DNA of 64,000 bases from Bacteroidota bacterium (GCA_023428135.1 JAEYZG010000024.1:52828-116827); one strand, 5' to 3'; shown: positions 53,765 to 63,494, counted from the first letter of the stretch. Translations and numbers: made by a program. Notes: generated by a model from the sequence alone, not told the origin.

Positions 53765-54736
53765 ATGTGTACAGCAGCAAACTATACAGCAAAGGATCAT
53801 TATTTTGGGAGAAATCTAGACCTGGAATATTCCTATAACGAAACGGTAACTGTAACACCACGAAACTATGTCTTCACTTTTCGGCAGGTAGATGCACTCC
53901 GTTCTCATCATGCGCTTATTGGCATATCTACGAATGTCGACGGATACCCGCTCTACTACGATGCAACGAATGAAAAAGGCTTAAGTATGGCGGGTCTTAA
54001 TTTTCCAGAAAATACAGACTATAAACCTGAAGATCCGAACAAAATAAACATTACTCCATTTGAATTTATTCCTTGGTTATTAGGGCGATACGAGAAGGTT
54101 GCAGAGGTAAAAGAAGCTCTTAAAGATATAAATCTTGTGAATATTTCATTCAGCAAAGAATATCCCTTGTCACCCCTTCACTGGATCATCTCAGACAGAG
54201 AAGAGTCCATTACCGTAGAGTCCCTCAAAGAAGGGTTAAACGTGTACGACAATCCCGTCGGGGTACTGACGAATAACCCAACATTCGACAAGCAGCTCTT
54301 TAATCTTAATAATTACATGACACTATCGATTGATCCACCGAAAAATAATTTTGCTCCCGATTTAGGACTTGATACATACAGCAGGGGTATGGGAGCGATA
54401 GGACTTCCTGGTGATCTATCCTCTTCTTCAAGGTTCGTAAAAGCGGTATTTACTAAAATGAATTCCGTCTCGGGCAATTCTGAATCGGAAGCGATAAGTC
54501 AATTCTTCCATATTCTAGGCTCCGCCGCACAGCAACGTGGCTGTGTTCGATTAGGTGATAAATATGAAATTACGATCTATTCTTCATGCTGCAACACTGA
54601 TAAAGGTATCTACTACTACACAACTTATGAAAACAACCAAATATCAGGTGTTGATATGTATAAAGAAAATCTTGATAGCGAAGAAATCATTAGCTATTCA
54701 TTAATTAAAGGTCAACAAATAAAAATGCAAAATTAG
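53765..54736 (+). CDS. Choloylglycine hydrolase / penicillin V acylase family (bile salt hydrolase-like)
   Basis: Ntn-hydrolase that cleaves amide bonds of conjugated bile salts, penicillin V or acyl-homoserine lactones. The 323 residues start M-C-T; removal of Met exposes the catalytic Cys2. Other active-site residues can be placed at Arg16 and Asp19 (F-G-R-N-L-D), Asn79 (A-G-L-N-F), Asn170/171 (L-T-N-N-P) and Arg223 (S-S-S-R-F-V). There is no signal peptide, so it is cytoplasmic as in Gram-positive bacteria, unlike the exported Bacteroides enzymes. Phrases such as Y-Y-D-A-T-N-E-K-G-L-S-M-A-G-L-N-F and Y-S-R-G-M-G read like Listeria/Enterococcus/Bacillus enzymes. Horizontal transfer is inferred; substrate is open. 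Confidence 0.9.
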   Translation: MCTAANYTAKDHYFGRNLDLEYSYNETVTVTPRNYVFTFRQVDALRSHHALIGISTNVDGYPLYYDATNEKGLSMAGLNFPENTDYKPEDPNKINITPFEFIPWLLGRYEKVAEVKEALKDINLVNISFSKEYPLSPLHWIISDREESITVESLKEGLNVYDNPVGVLTNNPTFDKQLFNLNNYMTLSIDPPKNNFAPDLGLDTYSRGMGAIGLPGDLSSSSRFVKAVFTKMNSVSGNSESEAISQFFHILGSAAQQRGCVRLGDKYEITIYSSCCNTDKGIYYYTTYENNQISGVDMYKENLDSEEIISYSLIKGQQIKMQN

Positions 54737-55040
54737 GAGAATAATTTTAAGTGGTGCTACGGACTGGAGAATCAGGAAATTCAGGTGTCATTGGATCAGT
54801 GTAAGGATTTAGTATAAGTTTATTCAAATCAGAGTGGTCTATTATTTCTAGTTTTTATAGCTCGGTTGGTCTAAAAGTTTGAATAGCTTGTTCTTCAAGA
54901 AGAACTTTATTTATTGTTAGTGAAATTAATTAGTAGATAAGGTTAACTGTTCATGAATTGATGTTCACTTTAATCATTCTATTCATGACAGGAATTCTAA
55001 AGTGAACATCATAGAAAAGGCTTTAGACAGGATATTCTCT
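54737..55040. other. Gene-free gap with a perfect 13-base inverted repeat
   Basis: About 300 bases between the choloylglycine hydrolase and a convergent lipoprotein gene. GATGTTCACTTTA (54960-54972) and TAAAGTGAACATC (54998-55010) are perfect inverted repeats 25 bases apart. No T run follows, so a terminator is uncertain. Nothing else is seen. Confidence 0.5.
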
Positions 55041-55433
55041 TTAATTTATAATAGTAAATTTTATCGTTGTATAAGTTATGTTGGTATTTGGGCTTGCTCC
55101 ATCTGAACCTCTTTCTGATTTAATCTGAACCTCATCGGTGCCGACAAAATTTGTGGCAGGTGTATATTTATAAATGATTTTTCCCGAATTATTATCTCTT
55201 TCTACTGTGCTTACAGAAAAATGGGTCGCTTGCCTGGAGATCGATGCACCTTCTTCATCGCCAAAAATTCCCAAGTCAAACATGTAAGTTTCATTAGCAG
55301 TAATTTTTACATTAAACTCCTGTGATGTAGGAAGGTCGCAGTCAGGGGTATTACTGTCTGAGTCTTTTTTACAGGATGAAAATAATGTTACCAATCCAAT
55401 TAAAAGTGTTAGTGTGTAAAATAGATTTTTCAT
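55041..55433 (-). CDS. Small lipoprotein, hypothetical
   Basis: A 130-residue lipoprotein: signal ending L-F-S-S-C with Cys21 as the lipid site, then a D/S-rich spacer and a beta-rich domain (Y-K-Y-T-P-A-T-N-F-V-G-T-D-E-V-Q-I) that resembles the Ig/cadherin-like modules in which a T-P-x-x-x-F-x-G-x-D phrase is common. Outer-membrane attachment is likely. Function unknown. Confidence 0.7.
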   Translation of the reverse strand: MKNLFYTLTLLIGLVTLFSSCKKDSDSNTPDCDLPTSQEFNVKITANETYMFDLGIFGDEEGASISRQATHFSVSTVERDNNSGKIIYKYTPATNFVGTDEVQIKSERGSDGASPNTNITYTTIKFTIIN

Positions 55434-55479
55434 AAAAATGGTTTTTTTAGATGTTAGTAAAACTTTATACTATTGAATG

Positions 55480-56385
55480 TTAAACGTTCTGGTTATCCAA
55501 ATTAGTATTTATGTTTTCAATAAGAATGCCTAGTTTATAATAATCAAACAGGTATAAATTAACGTAACCTTTTTTTAAAAGTAATATCGTTAAAGGTTTA
55601 AAAGCGAAAAATGATAATCTTATAATTCCTCTTAATATTTTTATTTTTTGATAGAATCTCAATAACGCAATATCATTGATTAAGTCATTATCATATTCTT
55701 TAAAATTAAGAATATGAATCAGATTAATGATGCCTTCTCTGGTTTTATTGAGGTATTCACTATTGAGCTCAACATCTCCATTGAGAATTGGATTATCGAT
55801 ATGTGTAATGGTAATATTACTTTTTTTTAAAGCATACCCAAAAAGAGTGTCTTCGTGCCCGTATTGTGCAATCCGCTCATCAAACTTAATTTTTTCTAAT
55901 ATATTTTTTCGTATTAAAAAATTGTTTGTCATAAATGACCGATTGGGAAATTTGCGTCTTACAGAGTAAGGCTGGCTTTCTCTTAAAATTCCATATTTCC
56001 ATCTTAGTCTATACTCTCTTTTGGGAGGACGTGGATCGTAAACCCTCCCACCGCAAACAACGCTCGGGTTGTCCTTGATAATTTCAATATATTTTGGCAG
56101 AAAGGAGGATGTTTTTATGAGAGCATCACAATCAAGAAAAAGTAAATATTCATATTTAGCATATTGTAAAAATAGATTTCTGATTTTTGCTCTTCCAATA
56201 TTTTCGGGTAACTCTATGTAGGTATGTTTTTCGCATACACTTTTGTTTGTAGTCTTGAAATTTTGAGAGCAATCGTCAATAACTATAATTTCACATTGAA
56301 TATTCAATGAATTTAGTTGCCTTGATAATTCATTTATCAATGAAGCTATATTAAAATTATATACCGGAATACATATGGATATCAT
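55480..56385 (-). CDS. Family 2 glycosyltransferase
   Basis: A 301-residue GT-A transferase. It starts with the nucleotide-sugar fold M-I-S-I-C-I-P-V-Y-N-F, has E-I-I-V-I-D-D-C-S, N-I-G-R-A-K-I-R-N and the metal-binding L-F-L-D-C-D-A-L at about residue 92, then a late G-H-E-D-T-L-F-G. The C-terminal region is basic and hydrophobic and may lie on the membrane. It is isolated from other polysaccharide genes, and its DNA is clearly AT-rich, so it may be acquired. Acceptor unknown. Confidence 0.85.
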   Translation of the reverse strand: MISICIPVYNFNIASLINELSRQLNSLNIQCEIIVIDDCSQNFKTTNKSVCEKHTYIELPENIGRAKIRNLFLQYAKYEYLLFLDCDALIKTSSFLPKYIEIIKDNPSVVCGGRVYDPRPPKREYRLRWKYGILRESQPYSVRRKFPNRSFMTNNFLIRKNILEKIKFDERIAQYGHEDTLFGYALKKSNITITHIDNPILNGDVELNSEYLNKTREGIINLIHILNFKEYDNDLINDIALLRFYQKIKILRGIIRLSFFAFKPLTILLLKKGYVNLYLFDYYKLGILIENINTNLDNQNV

Positions 56386-56590
56386 TTGTTGAATGCATTA
56401 TTTTTTATTACAGCATTGCGCCATATCACTTTTTTATATACGCATCACTCCAATGCTTCTTATAGTTAGGACTAAATTATTAATTTACTTATAAGATTCA
56501 AAGGGACGAATTGGAGTGACGAATTAAAATATTTTTATCAGTACCGTACTCTCATTTCAAAAGATTGGAAGGAGAGAGAAAAAAAAGACC

Positions 56591-57538
56591 TCATAATTCC
56601 CTGATAGGTATACACATATCAAAAATGTGAAGCTTCTGAGGATGCTTCTCTGGCTCATTTAAGTGATTGATATAAAAATTCCTGTTATCAGGTTGATAAC
56701 CATTGCTTGGAAACCATTCTTTAAAGACATAATCCCAGGTTGTAAAGCATTCAGCCAAAGTAGCCTCTTTATGTATTACTGCATATTTTCCTCCTGTCAG
56801 AATGGTTTTGCCAATAATCCCTTCTCCTTCAATTTCATCAGGAACTGTCAGGCACACATCTGCCTGGATAATCCCTTTGTCATTTGGATTACTTCTGTAT
56901 ACAGTTAAAACTTTTGTTTCAGGAAAATTAACAAGCCCTTTGGGTAACGCCCATTTCAAGAGCGCTTCAATCATTTTTCCAAATGTTTCACTATCGTGCA
57001 TGTGAATGCTTAAGTTTCTTATGTAAACCACGTGCAATTCAGATAAATCCTTGATCTCTATCTGGATAGATTTGCCTTTGTCCATATTTATTTCTTTTAA
57101 GTTATAAATTCTGGTGGCAAGGTAGGATTGAATCTGTTCCTGAAGGTTACGATTGTTGCTATCTTTCTCGCAAATCTTGCTATTTTCTTTGCGCTTGTGA
57201 TCTCTGAAATCAGTTGGCTTGATTTGATGAATATCTTTGAAAGTTCTGTAAAAGGATGCCTGATTAGAAAATCCACTCCTGAAGGCTATATCAGCAATGG
57301 TAGAGGATGGATCATGATTAAGATAGAATACGGATCTTTCTATTCTGGCATTTCTGATAAAGTTATTCACCGTTTGCCCTGTCAGTGCTTTAAAGATGCG
57401 ATGAAAGTGGAATTTAGAAAAGGTTGATATTTCTGAAAGTTTTTCAAGCGATAGATCTTCATCAAGATGAGCTTTGATATAATCAATAACCTTATTTATT
57501 CTAAAAAAATATTCATTTATAGATTGTTCCTTTGTCAT
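56591..57538 (-). CDS. AraC-type regulator with GyrI-like effector domain
   Basis: A 315-residue regulator with a two-helix-turn-helix AraC DNA-binding domain at the N-terminus (about 10-110: L-S-L-E-K-L-S-E-I-S-T-F-S-K-F-H-F-H-R-I-F-K; S-G-F-S-N-Q-A-S-F-Y-R) and a GyrI-like small-molecule-binding domain from about 150 to 315. This order is found in Rob/BmrR-like drug-responsive regulators. It lies 14 bases after the HD hydrolase on the same strand. The inducer is unknown. Confidence 0.9.
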   Translation of the reverse strand: MTKEQSINEYFFRINKVIDYIKAHLDEDLSLEKLSEISTFSKFHFHRIFKALTGQTVNNFIRNARIERSVFYLNHDPSSTIADIAFRSGFSNQASFYRTFKDIHQIKPTDFRDHKRKENSKICEKDSNNRNLQEQIQSYLATRIYNLKEINMDKGKSIQIEIKDLSELHVVYIRNLSIHMHDSETFGKMIEALLKWALPKGLVNFPETKVLTVYRSNPNDKGIIQADVCLTVPDEIEGEGIIGKTILTGGKYAVIHKEATLAECFTTWDYVFKEWFPSNGYQPDNRNFYINHLNEPEKHPQKLHIFDMCIPIREL

Positions 57539-57552
57539 TCTTTTACATGCAG

Positions 57553-58113
57553 TTAATCGATAAACTTCTGATATTCTGTAATCTTATTAGCAAGTCTCAT
57601 TCCCAGATAGTTGTTGCTAGCTTGCAATTCATTGTGAATTAAACGAGCTTCCTCAAGGTATTCCTTTTTCTTCTCATTAGTCCAATAAAAAGGAGGGGCA
57701 TATAAATTAGATATTCTGTCAGCCATTTTAATAGCCCAGATTTCCTTTGGTTGCTCTTTTATACGCTTTAGACTATCGAGCATTTTTTCTCTTTTTCCAT
57801 TGATGCTTGCATTTTTGGTCAATGCTAAAACTCCATTAGCTACTGCATTGCCAAACCTTGATAAAATATCATCATAAGATAAGCTAGTATCTTCAATGGT
57901 ATCATGGAGAATTGCACATTTTATAGCCAGATCAGAATCCATTCCATCTTCCATAGTAATGGCTGTCATAATTTCAAAAACTACACTGCCGATGTGATTG
58001 ATATATTCTATTTGCTCTCCTTGATTCGCTCCCCCGTACTTTTGCCCATCATGGAGTTTTGTTGCTAATTGCCAGGTATTTTGAATGTCATCAATTGACC
58101 ATTTTTTGTTCAT
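57553..58113 (-). CDS. HD-domain hydrolase, small SpoT-like
   Basis: A 186-residue HD phosphohydrolase. The pattern H-D-G-Q-K-Y-G-G ... Y-I-N-H, I-L-H-D-T-I-E-D-T, and a later W-A-I-K-M-A-D-R-I-S-N-L is that of stand-alone (p)ppGpp hydrolase-like or related nucleotidase proteins (small alarmone hydrolase type). No synthetase domain is present. It is probably co-transcribed with the AraC/GyrI regulator that follows. Activity on ppGpp is inference. Confidence 0.8.
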   Translation of the reverse strand: MNKKWSIDDIQNTWQLATKLHDGQKYGGANQGEQIEYINHIGSVVFEIMTAITMEDGMDSDLAIKCAILHDTIEDTSLSYDDILSRFGNAVANGVLALTKNASINGKREKMLDSLKRIKEQPKEIWAIKMADRISNLYAPPFYWTNEKKKEYLEEARLIHNELQASNNYLGMRLANKITEYQKFID

Positions 58114-58306
58114 TGTACTATTAGTTTAAGTTTCTAAAAAGTTAAAGTTGCTACAATCTTATAATGCAACATAATTCTTTATATACAGACCAGTTGCGTA
58201 TATTTTTTTGTATCTCTACCAAGATATGTATTTACGGAATAAGATTCAAAGTCGTCGATTGGTCAAGAGGGATAAATGCCTGGATAGTCTATTGTATCTG
58301 GGCTTT

Positions 58307-58354
58307 AAGTTAATAAAGTAGCTCTCATTGGTAGGAAGAAGTCAGATAGCTTCT
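58307..58354. repeat. Two-hairpin intergenic repeat, copy 2
   Basis: Aligns with copy 1 at 43739-43780. The first hairpin has shifted to CTTTA/TAAAG (58303-58318) and the second is AGAAG/CTTCT around TCAGATAG (58337-58354), so both hairpin positions are kept while sequence differs. The rest of the 346-base gap 58114-58459 holds no gene; a TGATCA pair lies at about 58366-58382. Confidence 0.55.
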
Positions 58355-58402
58355 GTGAGAGGAGTGATCACGACAATGATCAAATAAGATAAAAATTATT
58401 AG

Positions 58403-58432
58403 AAAAGGCTGCCTGATGAGGGCAGCCTTTTT
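58403..58432 (-). terminator. Intrinsic terminator
   Basis: AAAAGGCTGCC (58403-58413) and GGCAGCCTTTT (58421-58431) around TGATGAG. It follows the large secreted protease gene on the minus strand. Confidence 0.88.
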
Positions 58433-58459
58433 ATGAAATTATTAAAGATATTGAAGTTA

Positions 58460-61400
58460 TTAGAGTTTAATTAACTTAATTACCCTCTTCTCATTTCCAC
58501 TGATGATTTCTAGAAAATAAGTTCCAGGGACAATGTTTTCTTTAATAGAATACTCTACTCCGGGTACAACTTCTTTTTGCTCAAAAACGGTTATTCCCAA
58601 TGTGTTTTTTAATTCAGCATTGTAGAGTTGTTCAGTATCATTTTCATTTAATATAAATTTTAATTCTTCATTAAATGGATTTGGATATACCTGAATATTT
58701 TTTTGCGATGAATTCATAAAATCAACGGCATCTGCATTTGCCAATCTCGCACTTCCAATACTAGTACATGAATTTGTAACACGACCTGGGTCAGAATAAT
58801 TATTATCTGGCGTCAATCCAAGATATCCCGGTATTGGGAAAATAAGACCATAATCGGTGATCGATCGGTCATATGCATATTGTCCAGCACTTTCATTTAA
58901 TTTCCAGTACCCTCTCAGGCCTTCTTCATTACCAATCAGTCCTATGTTCATCTGTCCTTGAATGGTAGCCTGAGCCCTTGTTACATCTTTCCAGAAGCGA
59001 ACTTCTTTTATAGTTCCTCTGAAACTTTTCTGAAATCCAAAATCAGATCCATTGCCAAAAGCACCTAAAATTATTGGATGAGTATCTCCGGTTACGTATG
59101 GTGTATTCGTTGGATATTGTTTTAATTGTTCAGCAACCTTGGCTCCATCTATATATAAAATTAAATTAATACCATCATGTACAACTGCAATATGGTGGCA
59201 CAGGCCATCTTTAAAATTATATTCATAATATAATTCACCACCATAGTAATAAAAGTACAACAGATCATTACCTGTCAATGATTCACTTCTTGCAATTGCT
59301 AATTGACCTATAGTAGGACTACTGAAAATTCCTTCATCAGGTGAATCACTACTACTAAATCTTCCTGGGTAAGGTACCTGATCAGATTTTACAATAGCTT
59401 CCATTGAAAACTTCATATTTGCGTTTTCAATGTGGTGCTTGTTACTTGCCGGAATATAAATACCATTTTCATCTCCGATAACACCATAATTATCCCCGTT
59501 AAACTTCACAGCATTTCCGGAAAGAGTCACAGGCATAGGGACAAAGCTTGTCTGTATTTTATAACATTGGGTTGGGTAAGTAATAGGATAGCTTGTTACA
59601 GGTTTTAGCTCAATAATATAATTTCCCGTTGTTGGAGCATCAACCAGGAAGTTTCTTGGCCAGTTCCATCCGGTATTTGAATTACCTGTTATTTGCTGTC
59701 CAGCCGGGTTATATACAATAATGGAAGTTGGATCTCTATCTTCCAGAGAAATGTTCAGTTGACCTCTTTCAGTCACGGCTATTTTGAAATAATCTACGTC
59801 AGTAGCAGCAGTGAATGTGCTTCTGAAACTTCCGTTCAATGAAATTGCAGTAGCTGTTGCAACAGTGTTGTTAGGTTCAAAAGGATTACATTCCGGTGTA
59901 AATGTATTGGTTAAGTTATAACAACTTAAATTTGTAGTTGTTACTGAATTGAAAGCCAGGATAATATATTTTCCCGGAGTGGTTACTGTATAAGATAATG
60001 CCAGTGTATTGCTTTGTGTTAAAAATGTATTATCTGAGTTGTAAAGCAGCAACCAGATTCCTGTAGCAGGTGGGTTGGTGAGGGAAAAGGAAAGCGTTCC
60101 CTTTTCAGGTACAGTTACCACGTAATAGTCGTAATCATACGTTGGTAGATTAAAATCTGCAGTTATAGTCGAGTTCAGAGGGATCTCCGGCATAGGCTGA
60201 GATGGCTGATTATTGGGCTCATAAGCATTCTGACATGAAAGGATCACATCATTGGTAAGCGTATAGCAAAATCTGCTGTTTGCACCCATATATCCATACA
60301 TTTCAATATAATATGTGCCTGTTGCAGGGACATTATAGGTGATATTTTCGTCTGAAAAACTTCCATTGTATGAACCAGCTACCAGTGTTCCGGATGAATT
60401 TAATAGCCTTATATCAATGTCTACAGTAAGACCTGTTAAATTTATTTTCAATACTGATCCTGCAGTTAAATTGCTCAGCTTGTAAAAATCTTTATCGGTA
60501 GTGGTGTTTATTGCTCCCTGTACAGAACTTCTCAAAGGAAAAGCTGTTGCTGCTGCAATACCTTCATTTGGCTCATTTGCGGCTGGACAGTTATTGACTT
60601 TTACTGAATTTGCCAATGTGTAGCAACCAGCAGTTACAGCACCACTCACACCAGTTACTCTTACATAATAAAGTCCTGTAGTAGTAGCCAGATAACTGAT
60701 TTTTTCATCTGAGGTTCCGTAATTATCTGAGGTGAACAATACAGTGCCAGTGGAACTTAGTAATTCCAGTTTTAGATTTGCTGTCAGATTTTTCAATATC
60801 AGCTCTATATCCTGATTGGCAGTTGTAACGTTCAGCTTATAATAGTCGACATCTGTGGCAGTTGTAATTGCCGCATTATTTGTTGTATTAACGTTTATCA
60901 GAGAAGCTGCTGCGATTGATTCATTCGGTTCAAAATTGTTTCCACATGCACTGAGTTGTCCTGAAATAGAATAAGCCCCTAATGAACCATAGTCAGAATA
61001 TCCTGTAGTAAGATCTCCTTGCCCTACTCCATCTATTTCCAGATAGTATGTTCCAGTATTAACAGCATTGGAGATATCTACTTTACCTGGTCCTGCCGGA
61101 TTGTACACAGCGATCTGGCCACCACTTGAGTTCAATAATCTTACCTGGATATCAAGATCACCATGCATCTGTGCCGGTGAAATACTCAGCGCAAGATTTG
61201 ACTGAGTGGTCGCTGTAAATTTGAAATAGTCTATATCTGTTCGTTTGCTTATGATACCTTTGTTGTTTGCAGCAAGGACGTTTCCTGAACCATCTATAGT
61301 CAGATTTCTGGCTGAAGCAGTAGTATTCAGGTCTTCATCTGTTCTGTAACCAAAACCATTTAATGTTGTGATTATGTCCAGGTCATCCTGCGGTGTAGTT

Positions 61401-62434
61401 AAACCAGGGTTGTACGCATTGGGATATTCACATTTACTCCATTGAGACAAAGGGTGGTAATATCCTACGCCCATTATAGGTGCCCAGCCATTATGACCTT
61501 CATAATATTCTGATACACCAGTTTTGCCATCATGATCAAGACCCATAGTATGTCCGATTTCGTGAGAGGCGGCTTCACCCATATTTTTCGCATTCTGAAA
61601 ATTACCTGTAAAAACCCAGGCAGGACTAACTAATGGGTTTCCTCCGGAAAAAATTCCGACAAAAGCAACTCCACCTGCTAAAGGGAAAAAATCACTTGTC
61701 TCTGTAAATACAACTCTCATTCTTCTATTGGCCGGAGCTGCATTGTACACACTCAAACTTGTAGTAATATTCAATTGAAATGGCAAAAAATCTTCAGATA
61801 CAACATTGAATATTTCCTGAATCTGAGTAGCATTTACAGCGGCGGCCTGTGCATTTATAATATTGCCGTTGTTATACCACGAATTCCAGTATGTATCTGT
61901 TACAGTCTCTCCGTCGAAGTCCAGGTAAACTACCGCACCTGCACCAGGTAAACTTTGTAAACTGTAAATCGGATCTCCGGACGGTGGGGCTTGTGCTATA
62001 GGAGGAGGTGCCTGGGAAGTCCCCGGGATATTTGCGGCATATTCAACACACATCACTGAGTTAATATTAACTTCCTTTGATTTTACTTTTCCTTTTTCTG
62101 TATAATATCTGAAAGCTTGCTTTTTGTCTTTCAGAACTACCAGTCCTTCTACACCTTTCTCTGTGTATGTAAATTGAAAGCCCGCAGAGGGTTCATCTTT
62201 TAAAATACCGGCAACTGTTGTAGCTCCATTCCTGACTTTATCCTGGTTTACTTCACCCCTGAATGCTTTGTCTTTTCCTGGCAGATCAATATCAAGGGCT
62301 CTCTTATTTTTTATTTTTCCTTTAAAGGAATCAATAGAGCCTTGATCTTTCTCTTTGTATTTCTGGGCAAATGCCTGGTGCCCTAAAATCAATAGAAGTC
62401 CTCCTGTGAGAAGGAGAAAATTCATTTTTCTCAT
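58460..62434 (-). CDS. Type IX-secreted zinc metalloprotease with PPC repeats and LamG-like domain
   Basis: A 1324-residue exported protein. Signal peptide about 1-23 (ending A-F-A-Q). The catalytic domain has the metzincin site H-E-I-G-H-T-M-G-L-D-H-D with ligands His291, His295 and His301 (Glu292 general base), and the Met-turn I-M-G-V-G-Y. Several pre-peptidase C-terminal (PPC) domains follow, most introduced by E-P-N-(N/E) and D-x-D-(Y/F)-(Y/F). A LamG/concanavalin-like domain (about 1020-1225, including L-Y-I-D-G-A-K-V and G-x-I-K-E-V-R-F-W) precedes the sorting domain (V-Y-P-N-P-F-N-E-E-L to the end). Secreted proteolysis with substrate-binding modules is inferred. Confidence 0.88.
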   Translation of the reverse strand: MRKMNFLLLTGGLLLILGHQAFAQKYKEKDQGSIDSFKGKIKNKRALDIDLPGKDKAFRGEVNQDKVRNGATTVAGILKDEPSAGFQFTYTEKGVEGLVVLKDKKQAFRYYTEKGKVKSKEVNINSVMCVEYAANIPGTSQAPPPIAQAPPSGDPIYSLQSLPGAGAVVYLDFDGETVTDTYWNSWYNNGNIINAQAAAVNATQIQEIFNVVSEDFLPFQLNITTSLSVYNAAPANRRMRVVFTETSDFFPLAGGVAFVGIFSGGNPLVSPAWVFTGNFQNAKNMGEAASHEIGHTMGLDHDGKTGVSEYYEGHNGWAPIMGVGYYHPLSQWSKCEYPNAYNPGLTTPQDDLDIITTLNGFGYRTDEDLNTTASARNLTIDGSGNVLAANNKGIISKRTDIDYFKFTATTQSNLALSISPAQMHGDLDIQVRLLNSSGGQIAVYNPAGPGKVDISNAVNTGTYYLEIDGVGQGDLTTGYSDYGSLGAYSISGQLSACGNNFEPNESIAAASLINVNTTNNAAITTATDVDYYKLNVTTANQDIELILKNLTANLKLELLSSTGTVLFTSDNYGTSDEKISYLATTTGLYYVRVTGVSGAVTAGCYTLANSVKVNNCPAANEPNEGIAAATAFPLRSSVQGAINTTTDKDFYKLSNLTAGSVLKINLTGLTVDIDIRLLNSSGTLVAGSYNGSFSDENITYNVPATGTYYIEMYGYMGANSRFCYTLTNDVILSCQNAYEPNNQPSQPMPEIPLNSTITADFNLPTYDYDYYVVTVPEKGTLSFSLTNPPATGIWLLLYNSDNTFLTQSNTLALSYTVTTPGKYIILAFNSVTTTNLSCYNLTNTFTPECNPFEPNNTVATATAISLNGSFRSTFTAATDVDYFKIAVTERGQLNISLEDRDPTSIIVYNPAGQQITGNSNTGWNWPRNFLVDAPTTGNYIIELKPVTSYPITYPTQCYKIQTSFVPMPVTLSGNAVKFNGDNYGVIGDENGIYIPASNKHHIENANMKFSMEAIVKSDQVPYPGRFSSSDSPDEGIFSSPTIGQLAIARSESLTGNDLLYFYYYGGELYYEYNFKDGLCHHIAVVHDGINLILYIDGAKVAEQLKQYPTNTPYVTGDTHPIILGAFGNGSDFGFQKSFRGTIKEVRFWKDVTRAQATIQGQMNIGLIGNEEGLRGYWKLNESAGQYAYDRSITDYGLIFPIPGYLGLTPDNNYSDPGRVTNSCTSIGSARLANADAVDFMNSSQKNIQVYPNPFNEELKFILNENDTEQLYNAELKNTLGITVFEQKEVVPGVEYSIKENIVPGTYFLEIISGNEKRVIKLIKL

Positions 62435-63053
62435 AGATTAAATGGTTAAAGTTAAAAGTGAATTAAAAATTGAAATTGTTCAGTTTATAAAATGACTGGA
62501 TTAGTGATTTAGCTGACTAGTACAAATTCTTGTTTAAATTTGATCTTTTGAAATAAAGCTACTTGATGTTGTGATTCATTAAATTCCCATTTCAATAATA
62601 TGTATTTCGATCTATGTGATATTTATTATTATTAGTGAATGTGCAAAGGAATACCAGACCTGCCTCAAAATCAATAGCCAATCCTGGTCATTTTTTTTAG
62701 CTTGAACTATTGTGCGGAGACTTCTTTTTGATTTTAATATAAAGATCCAAGTTCACTTCGCAATTCATTTGCGACCGAGTTTTAAATAACAAGTTCTATT
62801 AAATAAAAATAAGAGTGGAAGAATTGTGAAAATACTTTTTGATAAATCTTATAAGTATAAGAAAATAGGGTATTGATTTTTATAAAGGTAAACGGTGTAT
62901 TGATATAGAAAAAAACCTTATCCCTCTTTCTGATAAAATTTATTCAAAATGCAAGCTTGAAAAGTGATATACTGAAATATTTTTGAACCTTTATTAGATG
63001 TTCGCATAGACTTTTAATAGAGTGGGATGTTAGTAAAGTCGAATATTACTACT
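62435..63053. other. Gene-free AT-rich gap
   Basis: About 620 bases with no credible open frame. It should contain the promoter of the protease gene (a TAACTTTA sequence lies just upstream on that strand, a weak match). A hairpin TCGCAA/TTGCGA at 62758-62774 resembles intergenic repeats seen in other Bacteroidota. Nothing more is supported. Confidence 0.4.
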
Positions 63054-63494
63054 TTATATTTGACCTTTTCTATTTATTTCCTTATCCCAATTTTGCAAAC
63101 GTTTTGTGGCAAAGGAAGCAATTGTTGTATTAGCGTTCTTCTCAATTTCTTGTAAATATTGTTTTGCTTCCTCTGTTCCGATATCTGCAAGAGCCCAAGC
63201 GCATTTTCTTTGCAAAGGATAGTTATCGTTCCAGTTTTGATATTCAAAGTCTGAAAAGGCAATATTGAATAAAGATTTTGAAACTAGGGGATTTTTTATG
63301 AATTGGAAACTTGAAGCGATGTCTTCGTGCATGAAATGCCAATTAGATTCAAAAATTACGCATAGTAGTAATAAAATCTCCTCATCTCTTTGATATTTTA
63401 GAATTAAATCAATGGCTTTTTCTTCAACAGCAATATGGTCTTTAGAAATTATGATTCTCTTTATTTCATTTATATCTGTTTGTCTGGAATCCAT
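63054..63494 (-). CDS. HEAT-repeat-like protein, hypothetical
   Basis: A 146-residue all-helical protein. Phrases such as A-I-D-L-I-L-K-Y, C-A-W-A-L-A-D-I-G-T-E-E-A-K-Q-Y-L and I-A-S-F-A-T-K-R-L-Q-N-W look like HEAT or armadillo-type helix pairs. It has no signal peptide. The gene just upstream is also HEAT-like but broken, so the two may come from one locus, perhaps an effector-immunity or polymorphic region; that is speculation. Confidence 0.6.
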   Translation of the reverse strand: MDSRQTDINEIKRIIISKDHIAVEEKAIDLILKYQRDEEILLLLCVIFESNWHFMHEDIASSFQFIKNPLVSKSLFNIAFSDFEYQNWNDNYPLQRKCAWALADIGTEEAKQYLQEIEKNANTTIASFATKRLQNWDKEINRKGQI

